From NCBI RefSeq assembly GCF_024055725.1, contig NZ_JAMXMX010000004.1, positions 248,001 to 312,000 of the forward strand: a DNA stretch of 64,000 bases. Direction: 5' to 3'. The notes beneath the pieces were generated by a model. That model saw only the letters and a list, made by a program, of their open reading frames with translations. It was not told the DNA's origin and did no database searches. Source of the stretch: Actinoallomurus spadix. GTDB lineage: Bacteria > Actinomycetota > Actinomycetes > Streptosporangiales > Streptosporangiaceae. Shown one piece after another: positions 19,517-28,930 of this stretch. A program made the position numbers and the translations under genes. Position 1 is the first letter of the stretch, and every line of letters begins with the position of its first letter.

Positions 19517-20755
19517 TCAGCGGTGTGCGGCCAGATGGCCCGCGAGGTGGTCGACGACCTCGCGGGCGTCGTCCTCGATCCCGTAGATGAAGGTGGACTT
19601 GCGCCGTCGCAGCACGGGGAGGCCCAGCGCGTACAGTCCCGGGCCGTCGACCACGCCGCCCTCGTGGCGCAGGCGGCCCTTCTCGTCGAGCACGGGGACG
19701 TCGAGCCATCGGTAGTCGGGCCGGAAGCCCGTCGCCCACACGATCGTGGCGATCTCGCCGCTCCTCAGGTCGAGCTGCAACCGTGTCGAGGCGGGCACCC
19801 GGGTGGGCGGGAAACGCTCGGAAGGAGCGACGTCGGCGTCGCGCCCGTTCCGGCGCGCCCACGCGTCGAACGTGTCCAGCAGACGCTCCATTTTGAGGTC
19901 CGCGAGCGAGAACACGTTGCGCAGGCCGCCGGAGAACAGGGCGCGCCCGTCGCGTACGGCCGCCCAGCGGCCCACGGGTTCGACTCCCATCGCGGTGAGC
20001 GCGTTGAGGTCGAGCGTCGCCCGCTCGGGGGTTCCGACGAGCTGGGGAGAGGGGAGCCGCCGGGCCCGTTCGAGGTCGTCGATCCGGTCGTACCGCTGAT
20101 CCCACAGACCGGAGGCGTCCATCCACCAGAGCACGTCGCGGCCGCGGTAGGTACGCGGCATTCGCACCTGCTCCCCCACCGAGATGGTCACCGGCCGGCC
20201 CGACCGGCGCAGTTCCGCCGCCAGCTGCACACCGGTCGCCGACGCCCCGACGACGAGCACACCGCCGTCGGGCAGTTCGGTGGGGCCGCGGTAGTCGAAC
20301 GGTGTCAGCTGCCGGATCGACGCCGGCACGGCGGCCGCGAGCCGCGGCACGGTCGGCCGGTTGCAGGCGCCGCTCGCGATGACGACCGTCCGGCAGCGGA
20401 TCTCGCCGCCGCCGGTCGTCACGTGGTACCCGTCGTCGGTAGGCCGCAGCGACGTGACGTTCGTCCCGGTCCGGACGGGAGCGCCGGTGACCTTGGCGAA
20501 CCGTTCGATGAACTCGGTGACCTCCGCCATCGTCAGGTAGCCGTCGGGGTCCGGGCCTTCGTAGTGATGGCCCGGCAGGCGGCTCTGCCAGTTGGGCGTG
20601 AGGAGCCGCAGCGAGTCCCAGCGTTCGTGGCGCCAGGAGTTCGCGACCTCGCCGCGTTCCAGGACGACGTGGTCGATCGACCGTTCGCCGAGGAAGTGAC
20701 TCGCGGCGAGGCCTGCGTGCCCCGCGCCGATGACGACGGTTGTGACGCGTTCGAT
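19517..20755 (-). CDS. FAD-dependent NAD(P)-binding monooxygenase (Trk/YUC-like)
   Basis: About 412 residues if initiation is at the ATC codon 20755-20753. The FAD motif VIGAGHAGLAASHFL starts about residue 9, followed by WRHERWDSLRLLTPNWQSRLPG, the second dinucleotide motif VVGASATGVQLAAEL, and the ATGFRPDY C-terminal motif. No ATG, GTG or TTG lies in frame ahead of the FAD motif. The first in-frame ATG (20530) would remove it. GAGGGG (minus strand, 20768-20763) sits 7 nt before the ATC and overlaps the osmC stop, so initiation at ATC, or a base change from ATG, is likely. Probably translationally coupled to osmC. Substrate unknown. Confidence 0.82.
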   Translation of the reverse strand: MERVTTVVIGAGHAGLAASHFLGERSIDHVVLERGEVANSWRHERWDSLRLLTPNWQSRLPGHHYEGPDPDGYLTMAEVTEFIERFAKVTGAPVRTGTNVTSLRPTDDGYHVTTGGGEIRCRTVVIASGACNRPTVPRLAAAVPASIRQLTPFDYRGPTELPDGGVLVVGASATGVQLAAELRRSGRPVTISVGEQVRMPRTYRGRDVLWWMDASGLWDQRYDRIDDLERARRLPSPQLVGTPERATLDLNALTAMGVEPVGRWAAVRDGRALFSGGLRNVFSLADLKMERLLDTFDAWARRNGRDADVAPSERFPPTRVPASTRLQLDLRSGEIATIVWATGFRPDYRWLDVPVLDEKGRLRHEGGVVDGPGLYALGLPVLRRRKSTFIYGIEDDAREVVDHLAGHLAAHR

Positions 20756-20766
20756 GGTGAGACCCC

Positions 20767-21315
20767 TCAGGCGACGTCGACGGTGACGTCCGTCGGGTTC
20801 GTCAGGGCGTCGAACACCGCGGAACGCTTCTGGGACTGGGCCACCAGCGCCTCGATCTCCTGCCGGGAGGCGTCCGCGTCGATGGTGAACGTCACCTTGA
20901 CGTCGGTGAAGCCGTTACGGACGTCGCTGTCGGCGCCGAGGATCCCGCGGATGTCGTGCCTGCCCTCGACCGTCGACTCGACCGAGCGGAGCTGGATGCC
21001 GCGGTTCTGCGCGACCGACGCCACGCCCGCCGTCAGGCAGGCGGCCAGGCCGACGAGGAGGTACTCGATCGGCGTGATGCCGTTGTCCTCGGCCGCGAAG
21101 ACCGCGGGGTGGTCGGCCTCGAACACCGACTCGGCCTTGTGACTCTGCTCCTGTCCGAGGCCGAAGAAGTCGCGGACCGTCGTGGTGCTGTGGACGCCGT
21201 TCTGCCACTTGGAGGAGGCCCGCCAGGTGAACTGGGCGGCCTCGGGGGCGCCCTTCAGCGCGTCGCGCGCCTCGAGCAGCGCCTGCACGTTGACTCCATT
21301 AGCGACCGTGGTCAT
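20767..21315 (-). CDS. OsmC-family protein
   Basis: 182 residues, ATG 21315. It has the OsmC fold signatures TPIEYLLVGLAACLTAGVASVAQNRGI with one Cys, and ESTVEGRHDIRGI. Classical OsmC/Ohr peroxidases use two Cys; I see only one here, so thiol peroxidase activity is doubtful and another OsmC-like role is possible. The monooxygenase begins immediately after its stop codon. It is divergent from metX, hinting at a sulfur or redox link. Confidence 0.85.
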   Translation of the reverse strand: MTTVANGVNVQALLEARDALKGAPEAAQFTWRASSKWQNGVHSTTTVRDFFGLGQEQSHKAESVFEADHPAVFAAEDNGITPIEYLLVGLAACLTAGVASVAQNRGIQLRSVESTVEGRHDIRGILGADSDVRNGFTDVKVTFTIDADASRQEIEALVAQSQKRSAVFDALTNPTDVTVDVA

Positions 21316-21402
21316 GTCGGGTGATGCCCTCTCGTCGAATTACTCACATTCCCGATGGGTTCGCTTGACAATACACCGACAGTGACGGGCACCATAGCCC
21401 CT

Positions 21403-22629
21403 GTGACGAATTCGGTTCCCCCACTCGCGGCCGGGTCGGCCGGCACGGTCGAGACGCGGTACCTCGACCTGCCGGAACCGGTACGCCTCGACTGCGGGCG
21501 TGAGCTGCACCCGGTTCGCGTGGCGTACGAGACCTACGGCGTCCTGTCCCCCGAGCGCGACAACGTCATCCTGGTGTGCCACGCGCTCAGCGGTGACGCC
21601 CACGCGGCGGGCTTCGCGAAGGCGCCGCCCGAGGAGAGCACCCGCGACGGGTTCGGGGCCGAGGACCGCGACGGCCCGGCCGTGAAGGGGCTCGGCTGGT
21701 GGGACGGGATGATCGGCCCCGGCAAGGCGTTCGACACCGACCGCTTCTTCGTGGTCGCAACTAACCTGCTCGGCGGATGCGGCGGGACGACAGGCCCGTC
21801 GTCGGTGGACCCGGCGACGGGCCGGCCGTACGGGCCGGACTTCCCCGTCATCACCGTCCCGGACATGGTGCGCACCCAGCGCGCGTTCCTCGACGCGCTC
21901 GGCGTCGAGCGGCTCGCGGCGGTGGCCGGCGGCTCACTCGGCGGCATGCAGGCGCTCGAATGGGCGGTCTCGTTCCCCGACCAGGTGGACGCCGTCGTGG
22001 TGATCGCCGGCACGCACGCCCTCCAGCCCCAGGGCGTCGCCTGGAACGCGATCGCGCGTGAGGCGATCCTGCGCGACCCGGCCTGGCAGGGCGGCCGGTA
22101 CCACGGGACGGGCCGCGCGCCCGACGCCGGCATGGGCGTGGCGCGGATGGTCGGCCACGTGACCTACCTGTCCGCACCGGCGCTGGAGGACAAGTTCGGC
22201 CGGCGACTGCAGTTCGCCGGCGACATCCGCTACACGATCAACGACCCGGAATTCGCCGTCGAGAGCTACCTGCGCCACCAGGCCGGCTCGTTCGTCAGGC
22301 GCTTCGACCCCAACACCTACCTCTACCTCTCCCGCGCCCTGACCTACTTCGACCTCGCCCGCCAGTACGGCGGCGGGTCGCTCGCGCGGGCGCTCCAGGG
22401 CGTATCGGCGCGGACGCTGCTGATCGCGTTCAGCTCCGACTGGCTGTATCCGCCGGCCGCGTCGAGAGAGATCGAGGAGGCGCTCCTGGCTTCCGGCAAG
22501 CCGGTCGAATGCCACGTGATCGACGCGCCGTACGGCCACGACTGCTTCCTCCTGGAGGAGGCGCGGCAGACCCCCATCATCCGCCGGTTCCTGAACAATC
22601 ACCGTCCGGCCCACGGCGGGACCGGATGA
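21403..22629 (+). CDS. metX: Homoserine O-acetyltransferase
   Basis: 408 residues from GTG 21403. It transfers acetyl from acetyl-CoA to homoserine, the first committed step of methionine synthesis. It is an alpha/beta-hydrolase fold with nucleophile Ser178 in GGSLGGMQALEW, and Asp/His in the C-terminal YGHDCFLL region. An in-frame ATG at 21355 lacks a ribosome binding site and lies before TTGACA (21365-21370). With a -10 near 21390-21395, transcription would start at the GTG itself, so a leaderless mRNA is likely. It is followed directly by metY. Confidence 0.92.
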   Translation: MTNSVPPLAAGSAGTVETRYLDLPEPVRLDCGRELHPVRVAYETYGVLSPERDNVILVCHALSGDAHAAGFAKAPPEESTRDGFGAEDRDGPAVKGLGWWDGMIGPGKAFDTDRFFVVATNLLGGCGGTTGPSSVDPATGRPYGPDFPVITVPDMVRTQRAFLDALGVERLAAVAGGSLGGMQALEWAVSFPDQVDAVVVIAGTHALQPQGVAWNAIAREAILRDPAWQGGRYHGTGRAPDAGMGVARMVGHVTYLSAPALEDKFGRRLQFAGDIRYTINDPEFAVESYLRHQAGSFVRRFDPNTYLYLSRALTYFDLARQYGGGSLARALQGVSARTLLIAFSSDWLYPPAASREIEEALLASGKPVECHVIDAPYGHDCFLLEEARQTPIIRRFLNNHRPAHGGTG

Positions 22630-22648
22630 CGTCGAGGAAGAGACCTTC

Positions 22649-23986
22649 GTGACCGACAGCCCTCCCCCCACCGAAGAGACCCGCGCGTTCGGGTTCGAGA
22701 CCCGGCAGCTGCACGCCGGGCAACGACCCGACCCGAACACGGGCGCGCGCGCCGTGCCGATCTTCCAGACGTCCAGCTACGTGTTCGAGGATCCCGAGTC
22801 CGCGGCGGCGTACTTCAACCTGCAGGAGTACGGCAACACCTACTCGCGCATCATGAACCCGACCGTCGCGGTCTTCGAGGAGCGCGTGGCGAACCTCGAA
22901 GGCGGCTGCGGCGCGGTGGCGTTCGCCAGCGGCATCGCCGCGCAGGCGGCCGCGCTGTTCACGCTGCTCCAGCCGGGCGACCACGTCGTCTCGTCGTCGG
23001 CGCTCTACGGCGGCACGGTGAACCAGCTCAAGCACCTGCTGCGCAAGCTGAGCGTGGAGCTGACGTGGGTCGACCCCGACGACCCGGACGCCTGGCGGCA
23101 GGCCGTCCGCCCGAACACGAAGGCGTTCTTCGGCGAGACCATCGGCAACCCCGCCGGGAACGTGCTCGACATCGAGACCGTCGCGGCCGTCGCGCACGAG
23201 CACGGCCTGCCGCTGATCGTGGACAACACGTTCGCGACGCCGTACCTGTGCCGCCCGATCGAGTGGGGCGCCGACATCGTGATCCACTCGGCGACCAAGT
23301 TCATCGGCGGCCACGGCACGAGCATCGGCGGCGTCGTCGTCGAGGCCGGCACGTTCGACTGGTCCAACGGCCGGTTCCCCGTGGTCGCGGCCCCGTCACC
23401 GGCCTACCACGGCCTGCGGTTCCACGAGACGTTCGGGACGTACGGCTACCTGATGAAGCTCCGGGCCGAGACGCTGCGCGACCTCGGCGCGGCCCTCGCG
23501 CCGTTCAACGCCTTCCTGTTCCTTCAGGGCCTTGAGACGCTGTCGCTGCGGATGGACCGGCACGTCGAGAACGCCCGGACGGTCGCGGCGTTCCTGGAGT
23601 CGCACGACCTGGCGTCGAACGTGACGTATCCCGGCCTGCCGGCGAGCCGGTACCGGCCGCTCGTCGACAAGTACCTGCCGCGCGGCGCCGGCGCGGTCTT
23701 CTCGTTCGACTGCGCCGGCGGCCGTACCGGTGGAACGGCGCTCATCCGCGGCCTGACGCTCTGGTCCCACCTGGCGAACGTCGGCGACGCCAAGAGTTTG
23801 GTCATCCATCCCGCCAGCACGACGCACCGGCAGCTCGGCGACCACGAGCTGCGCGCCGCCGGCGTCGGGCCGGGAACGGTGCGCCTGTCGGTCGGCACCG
23901 AGTCCGTCGACGATCTGATCTGGGACCTGGAGCAGGGCTTCACGCACGTCGCCGCGGCGGCGGCAGCGGAGGGGGCGACGGCATGA
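22649..23986 (+). CDS. metY: O-acetylhomoserine sulfhydrylase
   Basis: 445 residues, GTG 22649, 19 bp after metX. It is a Cys/Met metabolism PLP enzyme that makes homocysteine from O-acetylhomoserine and sulfide. PLP Lys217 lies in HSATKFIGGHG, with YSRIMNPT near the N-terminus and the long insert typical of O-acetylhomoserine enzymes. With metX it gives direct sulfurylation, without cystathionine intermediates. It overlaps the next gene by ATGA. Confidence 0.94.
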   Translation: MTDSPPPTEETRAFGFETRQLHAGQRPDPNTGARAVPIFQTSSYVFEDPESAAAYFNLQEYGNTYSRIMNPTVAVFEERVANLEGGCGAVAFASGIAAQAAALFTLLQPGDHVVSSSALYGGTVNQLKHLLRKLSVELTWVDPDDPDAWRQAVRPNTKAFFGETIGNPAGNVLDIETVAAVAHEHGLPLIVDNTFATPYLCRPIEWGADIVIHSATKFIGGHGTSIGGVVVEAGTFDWSNGRFPVVAAPSPAYHGLRFHETFGTYGYLMKLRAETLRDLGAALAPFNAFLFLQGLETLSLRMDRHVENARTVAAFLESHDLASNVTYPGLPASRYRPLVDKYLPRGAGAVFSFDCAGGRTGGTALIRGLTLWSHLANVGDAKSLVIHPASTTHRQLGDHELRAAGVGPGTVRLSVGTESVDDLIWDLEQGFTHVAAAAAAEGATA

Positions 23987-24465
23987 ACGATCTCACGCGG
24001 TACCAGGACGCCTCGGCGATCCAGCGTGTCCTGCACACGGCCAGGACGGTCGCCGTCGTGGGCCTGTCGGGCAACGAGCTGCGGGCCAGCCACTTCGTCG
24101 GCTACTACCTCAAGCGGCACGGCTACCGGGTGATCCCCGTGAACCCCCGCGAGACGCGGATCCTCGGAGAGACGAGTTACGCGAGCCTGTCCGACGTGCC
24201 CGAGACGGTGGACGTCGTGAACGTCTTCCGCGCGCCGGACGCGCTGCCGGGGATCGCGCGGGAGGCCGTGGCGATCGGCGCCGGCGCCCTGTGGTGCCAG
24301 TTCGGCGTCATCAACGAGGAGGGCGCGCGGATCGCGGAGGACGGCGGCCTGACGGTCGTCGTGGACCGCTGCATCAAGATCGAGCACGCACGCTACGTCG
24401 GCCGGATGCACTGGCTCGGTTTCAACACGCAGCGCATCACCTCGGTCCGCACCGGACTCCAGTAG
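23983..24465 (+). CDS. CoA-binding domain protein
   Basis: 160 residues, overlapping metY by 4 nt. It is a Rossmann-like CoA-binding fold (TVAVVGLSGNELRASHFVGYYLKRHGYRVIPVNP) with a GALWCQFGV segment and a conserved Cys in VVDRCIKIEH. Such small proteins commonly follow O-acetylhomoserine sulfhydrylase. The exact role is unknown. It ends the metX-metY operon. Confidence 0.88.
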   Translation: MNDLTRYQDASAIQRVLHTARTVAVVGLSGNELRASHFVGYYLKRHGYRVIPVNPRETRILGETSYASLSDVPETVDVVNVFRAPDALPGIAREAVAIGAGALWCQFGVINEEGARIAEDGGLTVVVDRCIKIEHARYVGRMHWLGFNTQRITSVRTGLQ

Positions 24466-24490
24466 CCGGGTCCCCGGCGGCATGCCGGTA

Positions 24491-24520
24491 CGGCCGGGCC
24501 GGCGATGGCCGGCCTGGCCG
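24491..24520. terminator. Terminator between the met operon and nucleoside hydrolase
   Basis: A 13-bp stem with one G-U pair (24491-24503 with 24508-24520; core GGCCGGC/GCCGGCC) and a 4-nt loop GATG, between converging genes. Confidence 0.7.
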
Positions 24521-24541
24521 ATGGTCCCCGGGCACTCCCGG

Positions 24542-25516
24542 TCAGGACAGCGTCTTCACGAAATCCTGCACGAAACGGGGCGCGTCCACCGAGGTCAGCA
24601 CCCGGGTGTCGGGCGTCCTCTCGTACGGGAACGCGGGCGGCAGCCCGTCGCTGGTCCGCATCAGCCGGGCGCGGGACGTGAAGCCGTCGCCGACCACGTT
24701 GACGGGGCCGTCGATCCATCCGGTCGCGTAGCCCGGATCCAGCAGCACCCCGGCGGCGAGCGGGTCGTGCAACGGGATGATGCGCCGTCCCCACTCGTTC
24801 TGGTAAAAGTCCAGGTAGGAGTCGAGGATCTCCACGGCGAACCGCGCGACCGGCGTGCCGGCCGCGCGCAGCGCCCCGATGGCCTGCTCGTCCAGGATGG
24901 TGCCCGCGGTGACGTTCACCCCGACGCTGACGAGCTCGTTGCGCGGCGCGGCGAAGACCAGCCGGGCCGCGGCCGGATCGTTGTCGATGTTGGCGTCGAT
25001 CATGCGCAGCACGCCGGGTTCGGCGTACGGGCCGGAGCCGCCCATGAGCACGACCGAGCGGTACTTCAGCAGCAGGTCCGGGTCGATCCGCAGCGCGAGC
25101 CCGAGGTTGGTCAGCGGTCCCAGGGCGAGCAGGTCGAGCTCGCCGGGCGCCTCATCGGCCAGCGTGACCAGCAGTTCGGCCGACGACTCGGCGGCCAGGT
25201 CCGGGACGGGCCGGAGGTAGCCGCGGTCGCCGAGCCCGTCCTTGCCGTGCACGTACGAGGCGATGTTCGGGCTGCCCTCCAGCGGCCCGGCCGCGCCCAG
25301 CGCGATCGGCACGTCCAGGCCGAGCAGCCGGGTCACGTAACCGATGTTGCGCACCGCGTCGTCGACGACGCAGTTCCCGTACACCGACGTGATCGCCACG
25401 ATCTCCGCGTCCGGGCGTCCCGCCAGGTACAGCAGCGTGTGGGCGTCGTCGATCCCGGTGTCGGTGTCGACGACCACCCGGCGTACCGGGCTCACCCGTG
25501 CCTGCCCGAAGCTCAT
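24542..25516 (-). CDS. Inosine/uridine-preferring nucleoside hydrolase family protein
   Basis: 324 residues, ATG 25516. The Ca2+/ribose pocket DTDTGIDDA is at residues 18-26, with VYGN, NIDNDP and HDPLAAG (HDP) further on. It cleaves a ribonucleoside to base and ribose. It overlaps a nucleoside importer permease by ATGA, at the end of a five-gene operon. The operon shares its operator with mtnD and mtnA, and the window contains mtnK but no MTA phosphorylase or nucleosidase. I therefore infer that it may hydrolyse methylthioadenosine to adenine and methylthioribose. Ordinary purine or pyrimidine nucleosides remain the default substrates of the family. Confidence 0.92.
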   Translation of the reverse strand: MSFGQARVSPVRRVVVDTDTGIDDAHTLLYLAGRPDAEIVAITSVYGNCVVDDAVRNIGYVTRLLGLDVPIALGAAGPLEGSPNIASYVHGKDGLGDRGYLRPVPDLAAESSAELLVTLADEAPGELDLLALGPLTNLGLALRIDPDLLLKYRSVVLMGGSGPYAEPGVLRMIDANIDNDPAAARLVFAAPRNELVSVGVNVTAGTILDEQAIGALRAAGTPVARFAVEILDSYLDFYQNEWGRRIIPLHDPLAAGVLLDPGYATGWIDGPVNVVGDGFTSRARLMRTSDGLPPAFPYERTPDTRVLTSVDAPRFVQDFVKTLS

Positions 25517-26373
25517 ACGGTGCGTTCCTTCCTGCGTCTTGTCGAGATGACGCGGGCCACGACGAGCACCGCGAGCGTGATGAGGTAGGGGGCGGCGTCG
25601 GCGGCCTGCTGCGGGAGCCCGGCGCCCTGCAGCCGGAAGCCGAGCGCCTCGGCGACGCCGAACAGCAGGCAGGCGCCGAGCAGCCGGTACGGGCTCGTCC
25701 CGGCGAGCATGACGGCCACCACCGCCACCCAGCCACGGCCGGCGCTCATGCCCTCGCTGAACAGCGTCACGTTGCCGAGCGAGAGCTGCGCGCCGCCGAG
25801 TCCGCACAGGGCTCCCGCGGTGAGGACGGCGGCGTGCCGGTATCCGGTGACCTTCAGGCCGAGCGAGCGCGCCGCCTCCGGTTCTCCCCCGAGCGCCCGC
25901 AGCCGCAGGCCCGAGCGGGTCCGGCGGAGCCAGAACGCGACCGCGGCGGTGAGGAGGAAGGCGACCGGCACCAGCGCCGACTGCGACGTGTACGGCAGGT
26001 CCGGCAGCCCTCTCAGATCCGGCGAGGAGTAGGTGCCACCGAGACCGAGGATGCGACGCATGAGGAAGGAGGTCAGCCCGAGCGCCAGCAGGTTGGTGCC
26101 GACCGCGACCACGATCGGTTCGGTGCCCAGCGACACCGCCGGTACGGACAGCAGCGCGGCGAACAGCACGGTCGCCACGACGGCGGCGAGCACGCCGAGC
26201 CAGGCGCTGCCGGTCTCGTGGCCGACCACCACGGCCGTGAAGGCGCCGCACAGCAGCTGGCCCTCCAGCGCGATGTTGAACACGCCGGCCGCCGCGCACA
26301 GCAGCCCGCCGAGCGCGGCGAACAGCACCGGCGCGGTCGCGGTGATGACCGAGCCGGCGAAGACGAGGTTCAT
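25513..26373 (-). CDS. ABC transporter permease, nucleoside/BMP type (second)
   Basis: 286 residues, ATG 26373, overlapping both neighbours by ATGA. It is a hydrophobic BPD_transp_2-type permease with about eight segments (VITATAPVLFAALGGLLCAAAGVFNIALEGQ at the N-terminus, GTNLLALGL, AVVAVMLAGTSPYRLLGACLLFG). GGLLCAAAGVFNIALEG is the signature of permeases paired with BMP-family binding proteins. With 26370-27431 it forms the membrane heterodimer. Confidence 0.92.
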   Translation of the reverse strand: MNLVFAGSVITATAPVLFAALGGLLCAAAGVFNIALEGQLLCGAFTAVVVGHETGSAWLGVLAAVVATVLFAALLSVPAVSLGTEPIVVAVGTNLLALGLTSFLMRRILGLGGTYSSPDLRGLPDLPYTSQSALVPVAFLLTAAVAFWLRRTRSGLRLRALGGEPEAARSLGLKVTGYRHAAVLTAGALCGLGGAQLSLGNVTLFSEGMSAGRGWVAVVAVMLAGTSPYRLLGACLLFGVAEALGFRLQGAGLPQQAADAAPYLITLAVLVVARVISTRRRKERTV

Positions 26374-27431
26374 GACCGCCTCAGCCTCCTCGCGGTGGCC
26401 AGGACGGCGACGAGCACGATGATCAGCCCTTCCAGCACCTGGGTGAGCTGACCGGGCACGCCCGCGTCGCGTTCCATCCCCTCGCCCCCCACCTGCAGCA
26501 CGGTCAGCAGCGCAGCGGTGACCGGCACCGCGCGCGGCCGCCCCGCGGCCAGCAGCACGGCGGCGACCCCGGTGAACGTGTAGCCGGGCGAGGTGAGTGC
26601 CCCGTCGACATAGCGGTACGGCTGCGCCAGCACGATCAGCGCCCCGCTCAGCCCGGCGAGCGCTCCGCCGGCCGCCAGCGACGACGTGGCCAGCCGGGCG
26701 ACCGGCAGCCCGCCGTAGCGAGCGAACTCCCGGCCCGCGCCGAGCGCCCGGATCTCGTAGCCGAGCACCGTCCCGCCGTCCACCCACAGCCAGGCCAGTG
26801 TGACCAGCAGGATGATCGGCAGCCCGGCCGTGACGTACTCCGACCCGCCCAGGGGAGGCAGTTGCGCGCGTTCCGGCAGCAGGGGCGTCTCGGCGATCCC
26901 AGTGCCCTTCTCGGCCAGCGGGAACCGCACGAGGTAGGAGGCGAGTGCCGTCGCGGGCGTGCTGATCAGCAGCGTGCCAACGATCGCCGGCAGCCCGAGC
27001 CGGGTGGCGAGCGGCCCGGAGATCCCGGCGGTGAGCGCGCCCGCGAGGACCGCCGCGACGAGCGCTCCGGCGACCGCGAGCACGCCCGGCAGGGGCATCT
27101 TCAGCGCCACGGCGGCCGCCGTGATTCCGCCGAGCGTGAGCTGCCCGTCGCCGCCCAGGTTGAACTCACCGGCCCGGAACGGGATCGCGAACGCCAGCGC
27201 CATGCCGAGCGTCGGCACGTAGGAGGCGATCGTGTACGACAGGTTCCCGCCGCCGATGGCCCCTCTGACCAGCGCGGGATACGCCGTGCCCGGCGACACC
27301 CCGGCCGCCGCCATGACCAGTGCCCCGAGCAGGGCGGCCCCGGCCACGGCCAGCACCGGCGGCGCCAGCACCACCCGCCGCAAGGCGTTCCGGGGCCGGC
27401 GCGTACGAACTCCGTCGGCGGTGACACTCAC
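26370..27431 (-). CDS. ABC transporter permease, nucleoside/BMP type (first)
   Basis: 353 residues from GTG 27431, overlapping the ATPase gene by GTGA. An N-terminal Arg-rich cytosolic tail is followed by eight to ten hydrophobic segments, and the motif IPFRAGEFNLGGDGQLTLGG typical of the larger YufP/RfuC-like permease subunit. It partners the permease at 25513-26373 and the ATPase at 27428-28930. Confidence 0.92.
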   Translation of the reverse strand: MSVTADGVRTRRPRNALRRVVLAPPVLAVAGAALLGALVMAAAGVSPGTAYPALVRGAIGGGNLSYTIASYVPTLGMALAFAIPFRAGEFNLGGDGQLTLGGITAAAVALKMPLPGVLAVAGALVAAVLAGALTAGISGPLATRLGLPAIVGTLLISTPATALASYLVRFPLAEKGTGIAETPLLPERAQLPPLGGSEYVTAGLPIILLVTLAWLWVDGGTVLGYEIRALGAGREFARYGGLPVARLATSSLAAGGALAGLSGALIVLAQPYRYVDGALTSPGYTFTGVAAVLLAAGRPRAVPVTAALLTVLQVGGEGMERDAGVPGQLTQVLEGLIIVLVAVLATARRLRRS

Positions 27432-28930
27432 GCGGCCACCCCGGTCATGGCGGCGCCGAGGGCGGCCTCGGTGGCCTCGGCCGCGGCGAACTCGGCGACC
27501 AGCCGGCCCTCGAACAGGACCAGGACGCGGTCGGCCAGGGCACGGACCTCCGACAGCTCGCTGGAGAGCAGCAGGACGGCCTGGCCGTTCTCGCGGGCCT
27601 CGGCGATCAGGGCATGGATCTGCTCCTGGGCGCCGACGTCCACCCCTTGGGTGGGTTCCTCGACGATGACGACCGGGGTCCGGCGGGCCAGTTCGCGCGC
27701 CAGTACCGCCTTCTGCGCGTTGCCGCCGGACAAGGTGGAGAGGGGGACGCCGGCCGACGCGGTGCGGATACCGAAGCGGGTCACCAGGTCGGCGGCGCGG
27801 GCCGCCACCGCCCGGCCGCGCAGGCCGCCGAGGGGGCCGCGCAGCTCGGGCGTGCGCTGATCGCCCATGACGAGGTTGCGGGCCAGGGACAGGGCGGGCG
27901 CGGTCGCCCGGCCGTCGCGGTCGTCCGGGACGTACGCCAGGCCGAGGCGGCGGCGGGTGGCCACGCCGGCCGACGTGACGTCGGCGCCGAGCAGTTCGAC
28001 CGTGCCCGTCGCGGGCCCCAGGCCGGTGAGGGCGTCGACCAGGGGACGCTGGCCGCTGCCCGCGACCCCGGCGATGCCGACGATCTCACCGGGCCGGACG
28101 CCGAAGGTGACGCCGGGGTCCTCGGTGTTCCCGAGGCGTACTCCGCGGGCTTCCAGGGCGTACGGCGCGTCCGGCCGCTCGCGCGGGCGCCGGGGTGCGG
28201 GGGCGAGGTTGCGGCCGATCATCGCGTGGACGAGTTCGGCCGCGGACGTCTCGGCGGTGACGAAGCGGCCGGTCACCTGGCCGTCGCGCAGCACCGTCAC
28301 CCGGTCGCTCGTCTCCAGGACCTCGCCCAGCTTGTGGGTGATGAGCAGGATCGAGGTGCCGGTCTCGGCCAGGGTGCGCAGCACCGCGAACAGCCGGGCG
28401 GCCTGCGCCGGCGTGAGCACCGAGGTGGGCTCGTCGAGGATGAGGATCTCCGCCTGCCGGTGCAGGGCCTTGAGCAGCTCCACGCGCTGGCGCAGCCCGA
28501 CCGGCAGGCCGCCGACCGGCGCCGAGGCGTCGACCGGCAGCCCGTAGCGCTCGGCGAGCTCGGTGACCCGGCGTACCGCCGAGGTCCGGTCGAGCAGCCC
28601 GCGGCGGGTGACCGGCTCGGCGCCGAGCACGACGTTCTCCGCCACGGTCAGCTCGGGGAACAGCCGGACCCGCTGGTGCACCATGCCGAGCCCGGCGGCG
28701 ATGGCGTCGGCGGGCGAGCGGAACCGGACAGGGCGGCCGTCGCGCAGCACGGTGCCCGCGTCGGGCCGGTACAGCCCGTACAGGACCGACATCAGCGTGG
28801 ACTTGCCGGCGCCGTTCTCGCCGACCACGGCGTGGATCTCTCCGCGCAGCACGGTCAGATCCACGCTGTCGTTGGCCAGGACCGAACCGAAGCGCTTGGT
28901 GATGCCGGACAGCTCGGCGGCGGGTGTCAT
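27428..28930 (-). CDS. ABC transporter ATP-binding protein, double-domain (nucleoside importer)
   Basis: 500 residues, ATG 28930 overlapping the binding-protein stop by one base. The N-terminal half has Walker A GENGAGKST and Walker B ILILDEPTSVL. The C-terminal half has a degenerate Walker A (GVAGSGQRPL, without the Lys) and signature LSGGNAQKAVLARELAR, which is usual for the second domain of BMP-type importers. It energises uptake of the ligand bound by the lipoprotein at 28930-29961. Confidence 0.93.
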   Translation of the reverse strand: MTPAAELSGITKRFGSVLANDSVDLTVLRGEIHAVVGENGAGKSTLMSVLYGLYRPDAGTVLRDGRPVRFRSPADAIAAGLGMVHQRVRLFPELTVAENVVLGAEPVTRRGLLDRTSAVRRVTELAERYGLPVDASAPVGGLPVGLRQRVELLKALHRQAEILILDEPTSVLTPAQAARLFAVLRTLAETGTSILLITHKLGEVLETSDRVTVLRDGQVTGRFVTAETSAAELVHAMIGRNLAPAPRRPRERPDAPYALEARGVRLGNTEDPGVTFGVRPGEIVGIAGVAGSGQRPLVDALTGLGPATGTVELLGADVTSAGVATRRRLGLAYVPDDRDGRATAPALSLARNLVMGDQRTPELRGPLGGLRGRAVAARAADLVTRFGIRTASAGVPLSTLSGGNAQKAVLARELARRTPVVIVEEPTQGVDVGAQEQIHALIAEARENGQAVLLLSSELSEVRALADRVLVLFEGRLVAEFAAAEATEAALGAAMTGVAA

